Below are positions 8,364 through 16,210 of a DNA stretch of 64,000 bases, one piece after another. The notes beneath the pieces were generated by a model that saw only the letters and a program-made list of their open reading frames with translations, ran no database searches and was not told where the DNA came from. A program made the translations under genes and the position numbers. Positions within the stretch are counted from its first letter, which is position 1, and the number at the start of each line of letters is the position of its first letter. The DNA is from Paenibacillus sp. FSL K6-1096 (GTDB lineage: Bacteria; Bacillota; Bacilli; Paenibacillales; Paenibacillaceae): the NCBI RefSeq assembly GCF_037977055.1, contig NZ_CP150274.1, positions 744,001-808,000 on the forward strand, read 5' to 3'.

Positions 8364-10466
8364 CTATTCCTCACGGCTGCCGGAAGCCAGCAGCTCCCGC
8401 ACCGCTTCCTTGTTTGTTACCGGTGCCCGGCAGGCGAAGTTCCGGCAGACATAGGCGGTGGCTTCGCCGCGGATGGCCGGTTTGTCAGCCAGATGCGGCA
8501 GCAGGCGGAGAATTCCTTCGCTGTCCCCTTCCCAGTTAACAATGAGTGCCGCGTCCGGCAGATAGGCCTGCTGGACCTGGGCGAGCATAGCGTGCAGCAC
8601 TGGATCTTCTTTTTTGCCGGAGAGAACCCATTCTCTGCCGCCGGAGACCATCGCCAGATGGGCCTGCAAATACATTGCATACCCCGGCGGATACTCCGAA
8701 GCAGCCGAAGCAAGCACCGCAGCGGTGCGTTCAGCGGTCTCTTTTAACTCCATATCCTGAGTAATCACCGACAGCTTCCAGAGCAGCTTCGCCGCCACCG
8801 AATTCCCGGACGGAATCGCGCCGTCATACAATTCCTTCGAGCGGACCGGCAGCTTCTCCCCGTCATGCCCGGTGAAGAAGAACCCGCCGCCTTCGGCATC
8901 ATGGAACAGTTCGAGGAGCCCTTCTTTCAGCTCCAGCGCCCGTTCGAGGTAGATCGCTTTGCCTGTCGCTTCATATAATTCGCTGAAGCCCCAGAGCAGG
9001 AAAGCATAATCATCCACATAAGCCGGAATCGCCGCCTCCCCGTCACGGTAACGGGCCAGCAGCCGTCCATCCTCACGCCGCAGCCTGTCCCAGATGAAGT
9101 CCGCTGCACGTTCGGCGGCTCTGGCATATTCCGGCTTCTGGAGGGCTTTGGCCCCCAGAGCCAGCGCAGCGATCATTAGCCCGTTCCATGAGGTCAGCAC
9201 CTTGTCGTCCTTCAGCGGATGAATGCGCTGCTCCCGGTATTCGAACAGCTTCTCGCGCCATTCGTCCATCCGGGTCCGCAGACCAAGCGGATTCATGCCC
9301 ATACGTTCCGCAATCTCCTCCGGCAGCCCTTGGAGCAGATTCGGAATATTTTTGCCTTCGAAATTGCCCTCCGGCGTAATCCCGTACACATGGCAATACG
9401 AATGCATGTCCTCCAGTCCCAACGCTTCCTCAATCTCCTCCCGGGAGAAGACATAGAACTTGCCTTCCACACCCTCGGAATCAGCATCCTCTGCGGAATA
9501 GAAGGCGCCTTCCGGCGAAGTCATATCGCGCAGCACATACGTGAAGATCTGCCCGGCAATCTCCGCATACAGCGGCTTCCCCGTAAGCTGGAAGGCTTCC
9601 AGATAGACATTCGCCAGGAGCGCGTTATCGTAGAGCATTTTCTCAAAATGCGGCACCAGCCACTCCCGGTCAGTCGAATACCGTGCGAAGCCGAAGCCCA
9701 CATGATCGTACATGCCGCCCTTGTACATTGACTCCAGCGTATGCTCCACCATCCGCAGCGCTTCCGGCTGATTATGAAGCTGGCTGTAGGCCAGCAGGAA
9801 AGACAGATTATGCGGTGAAGGGAACTTCGGTGCGTTGCCGAACCCGCCGTACTCCTCATCGAACTGCCGACGGTACAGCTCATACGCCTCATGCAGCAGC
9901 TCCGCTCCGGGAATACTGCCCGCAGTATCAGGGTTATACGCATTCTTACGGTCCAGCGTGTGCAGCTCAGTTAATAGTTCATCGCCAAGCTTGTCCAGCG
10001 CATCGCCATCCTGCTCCCACTTCGTATGAATCTGCTCCAGCACATCCATCAGCCCGATCCGCCCGAACATCTGCCGCTTGGGGAAATACGTCCCCGCATA
10101 GAACGGCTTCTTCTCCGGCGTCAGCAGCACCGTCAGCGGCCATCCCCCGCTCCCCGTCAGCGCCTGACACACCGACATATACAGCGCATCAATATCCGGC
10201 CGCTCCTCGCGGTCTACTTTGATCGCTACGTAGTGATCGTTGAGGAGCTGGGCGACTTCGGCGTCCTCGAAGGATTCGCGCTCCATTACGTGGCACCAAT
10301 GGCAGGTCGAATAGCCGACAGATAAGAAGATCGGCTTGTTCTCCGCCTGCGCCTTGGCAAAAGCCTCCTCTCCCCATGGATACCAGTCCACGGGGTTGTG
10401 GGCGTGTTGGAGCAGGTAAGGCGATTTTTCGTTCGCTAATCTATTGGGTGTTTTATGAGTCGTCAC
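8364..10466 (-). CDS. yyaL: YyaL-type thioredoxin-domain protein (DUF255 / N-acylglucosamine 2-epimerase-like)
   Basis: The protein (about 700 residues) has an N-terminal thioredoxin-like domain with [15 protein letters not shown] (about 48-62) and the family opening [20 protein letters not shown]. An (alpha/alpha) barrel region follows ([31 protein letters not shown]). Homologues are YyaL in Bacillus and SPATA20 in animals; the function is unclear. GTG 10466 is preferred over ATG 10481 because GAGGGG sits 7 nt before it. A decayed copy of its codons about 15-66 lies at 20180-20325, on the far side of the defence island. Confidence 0.93.
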   Translation of the reverse strand: MTTHKTPNRLANEKSPYLLQHAHNPVDWYPWGEEAFAKAQAENKPIFLSVGYSTCHWCHVMERESFEDAEVAQLLNDHYVAIKVDREERPDIDALYMSVCQALTGSGGWPLTVLLTPEKKPFYAGTYFPKRQMFGRIGLMDVLEQIHTKWEQDGDALDKLGDELLTELHTLDRKNAYNPDTAGSIPGAELLHEAYELYRRQFDEEYGGFGNAPKFPSPHNLSFLLAYSQLHNQPEALRMVEHTLESMYKGGMYDHVGFGFARYSTDREWLVPHFEKMLYDNALLANVYLEAFQLTGKPLYAEIAGQIFTYVLRDMTSPEGAFYSAEDADSEGVEGKFYVFSREEIEEALGLEDMHSYCHVYGITPEGNFEGKNIPNLLQGLPEEIAERMGMNPLGLRTRMDEWREKLFEYREQRIHPLKDDKVLTSWNGLMIAALALGAKALQKPEYARAAERAADFIWDRLRREDGRLLARYRDGEAAIPAYVDDYAFLLWGFSELYEATGKAIYLERALELKEGLLELFHDAEGGGFFFTGHDGEKLPVRSKELYDGAIPSGNSVAAKLLWKLSVITQDMELKETAERTAAVLASAASEYPPGYAMYLQAHLAMVSGGREWVLSGKKEDPVLHAMLAQVQQAYLPDAALIVNWEGDSEGILRLLPHLADKPAIRGEATAYVCRNFACRAPVTNKEAVRELLASGSREE

Positions 10467-10599
10467 CAGGCGTCCCCTCATTTCGGATGATTTGGGTAAA
10501 GTACGTATAGGGTTAGTTTACCCAAATTGGTGGGGGAAATCTCTTCCTGTGTCCTTTAGGCTTCCTCCATCATCTATTTTTACAAGCAGCTTAGCGAAT

Positions 10600-10774
10600 G
10601 AAACAGTATACTGTCCTATTCGGCTCCCGATAGCCCAAGGAATCTCTCAATTTCCCTTGCACATTTATTAGTTTATCTCTCTTCCTCCTTAACCACGCAG
10701 ATTCCCAAATTCACAGCTGTTGTCGTCTTGCCTACAGAGCCTTTTTGATTAGCCAGGGCACTTACCCTTGTCAT
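10600..10774 (-). pseudogene. Decayed ParA/Soj-like ATPase gene
   Basis: An ATG at 10774 with GGGAGGG in front opens a 33-codon frame with ANQKGSVGKTTTAVNLGI, the deviant Walker A motif of ParA/MinD ATPases. The second Gly of KGGVGKT is changed to Ser. It ends at a TAA (10673-10675). One frame over, QGKLRDSLGYREPN resembles the next conserved ParA segment (PQG-L-x-SLG), so the gene seems shortened and frameshifted. It was probably once a plasmid- or element-type partition gene. It has no partner. Confidence 0.6.
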
Positions 10775-10811
10775 CTCATTCCCTCCCTTTAACGTATAAA
10801 AACCGACTGCG

Positions 10812-10946
10812 CTAAATTTCAGTGCAATCGACTTTTAAAGGTTCTTCATTTAAACGGGTAATGCCGTCACTAATACCTTCTGAACTATTTTCAGCAAATC
10901 GATCAAGTAATTTCAATTCTGAGGCCAAATAGGACCTTTCTCTCAA
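10812..10946 (-). pseudogene. C-terminal gene remnant upstream of the ParA fragment, unidentified
   Basis: A 44-codon open stretch ends in LNEEPLKVDCTEI before a TAG at 10812-10814. It has no start codon with a ribosome site and is preceded in frame by a stop. It reads like the tail of a lost gene that once preceded the ParA-like gene. I do not recognise the family. Confidence 0.35.
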
Positions 10947-10973
10947 AAAAATTTATGAATAAAAAACGGAAGC

Positions 10974-10997
10974 ACCAAACTCTTAGTTGAGCTTGGT
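10974..10997 (-). terminator. Terminator of the OLD/helicase operon
   Basis: On the minus strand, ACCAAGCTC pairs with GAGTTTGGT (one mismatch), followed by a T-rich tract (10945-10970). It lies about 50 nt beyond the helicase stop. Confidence 0.75.
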
Positions 10998-11049
10998 ACT
11001 ACCCTAACTTATCAGGTAACTTTATTCCCATACCTATTCCTTATCAGCA

Positions 11050-12167
11050 TTAGGTCACATACTTATTAAGTCCTTCAAAATCAGTCGCTTGATTATAGTC
11101 AAAGACGATTCCAACACTGAACTTCGCTCTAGTTAATGCAACATACAGTTTTGAGCGGCTCGTAGAAGCTAAGTCAAAGGTGTTATTCTTAATCCACTTA
11201 ATAATGGGTTGAGTTGGATATATTAATACCCTTTCGAATGTAAGACCCTTAGATTCGCCAAAATTAACACACTTGTAATCTTTATTTACCGTTTCTCTGA
11301 TGCTGTCTCTTAATTGAACTGGGGTGTAGCTTTGTAAATAATGTTCAACATCTTGTTTTCTTACTAAAAAGATCCCGTCATGTCCCGTCACTTCATGTTG
11401 GTTTGATTGGCATGAATTATATTCAGGAAATAATTTTGAAGAATAACTACAAATCAGATCATTATTTCTATGGGATACATTTAACGAGTCTTCATCAATT
11501 TCACAATCTATCCTTCGACACTCGGTTTGAATAAACTTTTGATACGCCCTTCTTTATATCGATCATACTTTCTTTCAATGTGAGTTAGATATGTTACCTG
11601 ACGAGGATCGCCTACGAAGAGCACGCTTGAATCACTCTTTAATAGTAACTTTACAATCTCCAAGTCATATCCTGCTAGGTCTTGGATTTCGTCAATAAAG
11701 ATATGCGAATAGATACTGCTTAATCTCTTAATAACGGCACCGCCGCTTCTTTCATTACATCTGACAACCAATTTGGAAATCTTATCTGAGTAAACTTTAG
11801 AGTCGCTTGTAAAGTAGTACTGTTTAAAGTGAGTAATTTCACCAAAGTAAACCCTACGTGTTCCCTGAACATATCTCAAAGCCGATGGTTCATTTACTAG
11901 AAGCATTCCTCGAATTGGCTCATCATATAATCCTCCCTGATAAGGTCTAATTCCATGTTGTAGCAAAGTGGAAAACCAAGTTTGAATTGTAACATGAGAT
12001 GGAACGCACCCATTCAATTCAACAAACTTCTTACGAATTTCGGCTTCGTTTGCTTGGGTATAAGTTGTAATAAGTACATTTCCTTCTCGTAGCCTTATTG
12101 CTTCATTTACAAGAAATGTTGTTTTTCCAGAACCAGCAGCTGCGATAACCAGTCTATTAGTTTTCAT
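11050..12167 (-). pseudogene. Small UvrD/Rep-like helicase (GajB-like), single frameshift
   Basis: Two frames together encode one superfamily 1 helicase of about 372 residues. The first part (12167-11508) has Walker A AAAGSGKTTFLVNEA and Walker B IFIDEIQDL, then VGDPRQVTYL. The second part (about 11536-11050) continues with SVSHRNN-like LNVSHRNNDLICSYSSKLFP, SKGLTFERV and the motif VI-type YVALTRAKFSVG. The frames join at a run of four T on the plus strand (11537-11540); one extra base would restore the reading. It may be a real mutation, phase variation or a sequencing error. The start is 5 nt after the OLD gene. Such helicases accompany class 2 OLD nucleases and Gabija, but it is shorter than canonical GajB. 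Confidence 0.75.
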
Positions 12168-12172
12168 ACTGA

Positions 12173-13810
12173 TTACCTTATTGCATCTGCGATGTATTCA
12201 GGAAATACCACAGATTCAGCGGTTTCGAATATTTTCAATGCACACTCGGTTTTATTAGACTTCATATATTTATACATATCATCAACGTCTGCATATTCTG
12301 TTCCGAAAATAGTATTAAACTTGCTGAGCTCATTAACCTTTAGCAGTTTTGGTTCCAATGTATTGTAGTTAAAGGGGCTCTTTCCAATAACTAAATTACC
12401 TTCATCTACAGTCGGATCAAAACAAATTTTAATACCTTCATTTTTGTCATCACCCAAATAGTCACTGTACTTTCTATTAACAGCTTCTACGTCTCCATAA
12501 TTATCTGTAACGACTGTTACAGGTTTGTTAAGCAATACCGCGATCTCTAAGAAACGTAAGAAAGAAGTGCCTACCGAAATAACATCGATTTCATCTTGAA
12601 TAGGTAATTTACCTTCATTTGAAAGCATGTATGCTTTTTGAACTACCAGTTCATCGGAATCTCCCTCGACTAAAATAGCCTTCTTGCAGAGAATCAGCCG
12701 AAGGGTATCATAACCAGCGACCTTCTGAAAGAAACTTTTTGTATCAGGCTTTAGATTATTGAGCTTTATAGCCTTTTTGTCGTTTAATAAAATCAAGTTG
12801 CCTAACCCCAATTTATTAGCTACGAAACTACTATGAGTAGAAATAATTATTTGTTTATCTTGCTGATTCTCCGTTATTTTTTTTATAAACTGATTTAATT
12901 TAGTATGTGATAGGTGGTTTTCAGGTTCTTCAACTAAGACGACTGCAGCTTCTCTTGTTCTCCTATGGCTTAGAGCCAACTCAGTTTTCACAATACATTG
13001 CTCGCCTTTTCCAACGAAGTGAAACGGTACGTCATCAAGATACGTCACCAAACTGTTTTCCCAAGCATTCTTAGAAAGCAGCTCAACAGAAAGCTCGACT
13101 TTCTTTCCGGTTAGAACGGCGGTTTCTTGAATTTTCGCATTAATAGCTTGAATTGACTCTGAACCCATGAAATTATCTCGCATTTTTCTATGGGATTGGG
13201 AAATATCCACTATATCTGCGGGTTCCAGGTTATCCCGAACAATTCTAGAAATATAAATATCAGATCCATTTTGATATCGATTACTTGATGAATCAATCAT
13301 GGCCGATTTTAGTGGTATGCTTTTTGGCGTTATTATCTCCCTAGCAAATGTAGACCAAACCAAATCGTAATATTCAATGGGTAGTGTCTTTACATCTCCT
13401 TTACTAACTAATTGTTCATATTCAGCTTGATACTTTTCATCGAAGCAAATTTTAAGTGAGATCCCACTTTCCTTCGCACGATCGCTATTGCCATTACCCT
13501 CTAACAACGCTATATTATCACCACTCAAAAATATTTCAATTAATATGTATGGTAACTCGTGACTTTGTCTCTGCTCCAATTTTGTTAAGTATTCGCTTAC
13601 AACAGTATTATTGAAATAATACTGTGTTAACTCATTTTTGATTTGTCTGCCATTAAGAAGACCAGTGAGTGCTAAATGAATCGCTTCAAGAATCGTACTT
13701 TTCCCTGCCTCATTGTTGCCTACTAGGATGTTCATTCCTTCACTAAGTTCTAAAACGAACTCCCCGCAGAAACTCTTAAAGTTCTGGATTTTCACTTTTT
13801 TTATTATCAA
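12173..13810 (-). CDS. OLD-family ATPase-TOPRIM nuclease (GajA-like)
   Basis: The protein (545 residues) has an ABC-type ATPase head with Walker A VGNNEAGKSTILEA (about 31-44). Further on are VVLVEEPENHLSH (Walker B) and IIISTHSSFVANKL (H-loop), about residues 285-330. A TOPRIM domain follows, with ILVEGDSDELVVQK (about 379-392) and VVTDNYGDVEA (about 434-444). This order is that of class 2 OLD nucleases, including GajA of the Gabija anti-phage system. Together with the helicase 5 nt downstream it would make a Gabija-like pair that senses and cuts invading DNA. It starts at TTG 13810 after GGGGGAG. It is AT-rich compared with the flanking chromosome. Confidence 0.85.
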   Translation of the reverse strand: MIIKKVKIQNFKSFCGEFVLELSEGMNILVGNNEAGKSTILEAIHLALTGLLNGRQIKNELTQYYFNNTVVSEYLTKLEQRQSHELPYILIEIFLSGDNIALLEGNGNSDRAKESGISLKICFDEKYQAEYEQLVSKGDVKTLPIEYYDLVWSTFAREIITPKSIPLKSAMIDSSSNRYQNGSDIYISRIVRDNLEPADIVDISQSHRKMRDNFMGSESIQAINAKIQETAVLTGKKVELSVELLSKNAWENSLVTYLDDVPFHFVGKGEQCIVKTELALSHRRTREAAVVLVEEPENHLSHTKLNQFIKKITENQQDKQIIISTHSSFVANKLGLGNLILLNDKKAIKLNNLKPDTKSFFQKVAGYDTLRLILCKKAILVEGDSDELVVQKAYMLSNEGKLPIQDEIDVISVGTSFLRFLEIAVLLNKPVTVVTDNYGDVEAVNRKYSDYLGDDKNEGIKICFDPTVDEGNLVIGKSPFNYNTLEPKLLKVNELSKFNTIFGTEYADVDDMYKYMKSNKTECALKIFETAESVVFPEYIADAIR

Positions 13811-14029
13811 TTGTCTTCTCCCCCATTCATTCTATCTAAATAGATTATTACTAGGTGCTCTATATTTAGAGTACTTCGATTGGCTCCTTACTCGGTTTAA
13901 CTTGCTTCTTCAGATTTGAACTTAAAAACCAGAGCAACAAAAGCGAAGCGAGGAGATGAGATAATCCTTTGTTGTACAAGGGATCACGGCATTTTTGTAG
14001 GGTCGAAAAATGGTTCGCATAATATTATG

Positions 14030-14950
14030 TTATGAGTTATCAGATGAGATCCTTGAATATTCGCTAAGTAAAAATTCTTCTAGAGCATGTTCAAATTGTG
14101 TACTTTTAGTTATCCCTGTTATTTGTATAATTTCAATTGTTTCTTTTCCATTTGTACTGTTCAAATCCTGTAATATTTTACTTCTATTTATTTTTTGAAT
14201 ATCAGTCGTACCACCTAAAATACTCAAATTTTGTTTACGCTTAAGTATTGATAACAACGAATTAATTTTGTTAGTATTGAGACGCTCACCTTTATGGATT
14301 AACACTGGAGAATCATCGTTAATATCTGTAATATTCTTCTTCATTTCGTTTAGCTTTTCCCACAATCCATCATTCAAAGAAATCCACTTGTAGGCTAATC
14401 TATCTTTTCGTAGGTTATTGATTCTTTTTTTATCCAAATCAACGTCTGACCAGTTGAGCTTTATTAAGTGATCTTGTTCAAATATCAAATGGTAGGACAT
14501 CATTAAAATTAGGTGAAGGATGATCTTGTCTTCTTCGGAGTCCTTGTCACTATAATTTATCTTGTCACTTAATAGAAAAGATAATTCTTCATTAGAGAAA
14601 AACTTCATCTGTTTCTCTACTTTTGTTAGTTTTAGCGTTCTTAGATAATCATTCAGCTCAATATACTTTAAAGTACTAAGATGTCCATACTCTTTAAGAA
14701 AGTTCATAAAATTAACTACTGTAGCTCTGGCTGTAGAACTTCTTCTATAACTAAGAAATGATGCTATATCTCTTGGTACGAAAAACTTATCCAATCCATC
14801 AATGATATTTGAATTATTTATGTAGTTTTCTATATAATAATTAATGTCACTCAAGTATCTTTGTTTAGTTCGTAAAGAAATTTGATTTTCCTTTTGATTT
14901 AGATACTTAAGAAAATCAAGTTGTACAACGTTTTCTATTGAAGGTATCAT
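14030..14950 (-). CDS. Tyrosine-recombinase-fold protein lacking catalytic residues
   Basis: The protein (306 residues) has an N-terminal core-binding-like region (LRTKQRYLSDINYYIENYI, about 26-44) and a C-terminal part patterned on integrases (LIKLNWSDVDL, about 160-170; NRSKILQDLNSTNGKETIEI, about 258-277). The first catalytic Arg (usually before SELL-LRWSDID) is missing. The HxxR box is reduced to a lone Arg in INRSK. The GH motif is TG, and FEHA stands where the nucleophile Tyr normally lies. So it looks like a catalytically dead recombinase, perhaps a DNA-binding factor. AAAGGAG precedes the ATG. It lies 219 bp upstream of the OLD gene on the same strand, and may belong to that system. 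Confidence 0.6.
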   Translation of the reverse strand: MIPSIENVVQLDFLKYLNQKENQISLRTKQRYLSDINYYIENYINNSNIIDGLDKFFVPRDIASFLSYRRSSTARATVVNFMNFLKEYGHLSTLKYIELNDYLRTLKLTKVEKQMKFFSNEELSFLLSDKINYSDKDSEEDKIILHLILMMSYHLIFEQDHLIKLNWSDVDLDKKRINNLRKDRLAYKWISLNDGLWEKLNEMKKNITDINDDSPVLIHKGERLNTNKINSLLSILKRKQNLSILGGTTDIQKINRSKILQDLNSTNGKETIEIIQITGITKSTQFEHALEEFLLSEYSRISSDNS

Positions 14951-15169
14951 TTTGTTACTCCTTTCATTTGATTTCTGGTAAACGTCATATTCACGAAATT
15001 TGTCAATCTAAAGAATACAATTAATTAAACGAACTGCCGAGACTCAAATTTCACCTATAGGCTATACTTATTATACAATGTAATGGAAAAATATTACGAG
15101 CGGTAATCTTACGATTTCAAATTAATAAGCTTCCTCCAATACTATCAGTCCAAACCCTAACAAAATAAA

Positions 15170-15207
15170 AAGAGGCCAATGCATACCGTTAGACACATTG
15201 GCTTCTT
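15170..15207 (-). terminator. Terminator of the DUF6809-type operon
   Basis: A 12-bp stem (AAGAGGCCAATG at 15170-15181 with CATTGGCTTCTT at 15196-15207, one G-U) touches the stop codon, and a T-rich tract follows on the minus strand. Confidence 0.85.
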
Positions 15208-15446
15208 TACCTCAGACTATTTCGAACAAATACCCGCTCCGCTTTCTTCAATTGCTTTAGTGAATTCTCAAAAGAATACGGAAACCTACCTCGAAGCTCA
15301 ACCAGCTTTTCTACCTCTCCCAAGGCAATAGCTTCCTTAATAGCAGGAATCCACTTCTCTTGAACAATGCCCCAACTTTCCGCTTGAAGAAGCTCGTCAA
15401 TCAGCATAGGCAATTTAGAATTAAAAGTATCATAATTCTCTCCCAT
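15207..15446 (-). CDS. Small protein of unknown function downstream of DUF6809-like gene
   Basis: A 79-residue, mostly helical, charged protein (MGENYDTFNSKLPMLIDELL start; ends AERVFVRNSLR). Its start overlaps the end of the DUF6809-like gene by 17 nt, implying translational coupling. No family is recognised. The pair is transcribed away from the XRE regulator and ends in its own terminator, so it is probably a two-gene unit controlled by that regulator. Confidence 0.7.
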   Translation of the reverse strand: MGENYDTFNSKLPMLIDELLQAESWGIVQEKWIPAIKEAIALGEVEKLVELRGRFPYSFENSLKQLKKAERVFVRNSLR

Positions 15447-15762
15447 CCGACTTTATTTGTTCAAAGATCAACTTCTCCTTAGTCTGTATAGGTTTTGTCT
15501 TATGTTCCAATACTTCAATGAGCATCGCAGCTCCCGTTCTGAATCCAAGAGTATAGGCAGAAGCGGACGAGATAGAGATCAGGAGACTGTTCAGATCCAT
15601 GACTTCTTCGAGCACGGTGAAGTCTTCTGAAGACAGCTTTGCTTGCAGAATGTTTATACGCTCCGAGATTAGCTTAGAGTTCTGTACATACTCGGGATCA
15701 TTTAAACAGATTTGTTCATTTGGGCAGATTTTACCGTAATATAGATCTTCTAAAAGACTCAC
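15430..15762 (-). CDS. DUF6809-like small protein
   Basis: A 110-residue protein starting at GTG 15762, 6-7 nt after GGGAGGGG; the frame also extends to 15786. It begins SLLEDLYYGKICPNEQ and has the conserved tail region YTLGFRTGAAMLIEVL, the two marks of the DUF6809 family common in Paenibacillus. The function is unknown. A paralogue lies at 40560-40835. It is divergent from the XRE regulator gene, with two operator-like inverted repeats between them. Confidence 0.75.
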   Translation of the reverse strand: MSLLEDLYYGKICPNEQICLNDPEYVQNSKLISERINILQAKLSSEDFTVLEEVMDLNSLLISISSASAYTLGFRTGAAMLIEVLEHKTKPIQTKEKLIFEQIKSDGREL

Positions 15763-15799
15763 TTGTAACCCCTCCCAAAACATCATCTCTTTGATTACA

Positions 15800-15842
15800 T
15801 TAGCGAATTTTTCGCTAAAATCAATAGCGAATAATTCGCTAA
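15800..15842. promoter_or_regulatory. Twin inverted-repeat operators
   Basis: TTAGCGAA-TTT-TTCGCTAA (15800-15818) and TAGCGAA-TAA-TTCGCTA (15825-15841) are near-identical perfect palindromes with centres 24 bp apart. They sit between the divergent DUF6809-like and XRE genes, where both promoters must lie. They are the likely binding sites of the XRE protein, by position. Confidence 0.85.
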
Positions 15843-15870
15843 GATATGCTTGCGTTGGAGGTGTTCAAAT

Positions 15871-16089
15871 ATGTATCAACGTATCCGGGATTTACGCGAA
15901 GATAAGGATTTGACGCAAACTCAAATGGCGGAGTATTTGCAATGCAGCCAGCGGATTTATAGTAATTATGAACGCGGTGATGTCGATATTCCCACTGCAA
16001 TTCTGATCAAGCTGGCAGATTTTCATATGACGAGTACTGACTACTTACTCAATCGAACGAACCAAAAGAAGCCCTACTCCAAAAGTTAA
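15871..16089 (+). CDS. XRE-family HTH regulator
   Basis: A 72-residue protein that is almost entirely one helix-turn-helix domain (IRDLREDKDLTQTQMAEYL, then CSQRIYSNYERGDVDIP), the pattern of phage- and element-type repressors. GGAGG (15857-15861) lies 9 nt before the ATG. The twin TAGCGAA/TTCGCTA palindromes directly upstream suggest autoregulation and control of the divergent operon. A strong terminator follows. Confidence 0.88.
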   Translation: MYQRIRDLREDKDLTQTQMAEYLQCSQRIYSNYERGDVDIPTAILIKLADFHMTSTDYLLNRTNQKKPYSKS

Positions 16090-16139
16090 ATTAGTATAAT
16101 GCTTAGATACTGTAGGGTTCAAGATTATCTAAGAACAGA

Positions 16140-16188
16140 CACCGAACAAAAAGCTCAGTGGCGAACTCCATGAGCTTTTTGTTCGGTG
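16140..16188. terminator. Strong bidirectional terminator
   Basis: An 18-bp perfect stem (CACCGAACAAAAAGCTCA / TGAGCTTTTTGTTCGGTG) with a 13-nt loop separates the XRE gene (+) from the convergent helicase-nuclease gene (-). Confidence 0.93.
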
Positions 16189-16210
16189 GTACCATTGCTT
16201 CTAATTAATG

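Noticed and set aside
9683..10222. Long plus-strand open frame (179 codons) opposite yyaL
   Set aside because: It is antisense to a clearly conserved protein in a GC-rich region; its product is low in hydrophobic order and rich in Ser/Arg/Pro, typical of a shadow frame.
14951..15169. Attachment site or tRNA for the recombinase-fold protein
   Set aside because: No tRNA-like fold, and no direct repeat matching the other island edge was seen; the protein itself appears catalytically dead.
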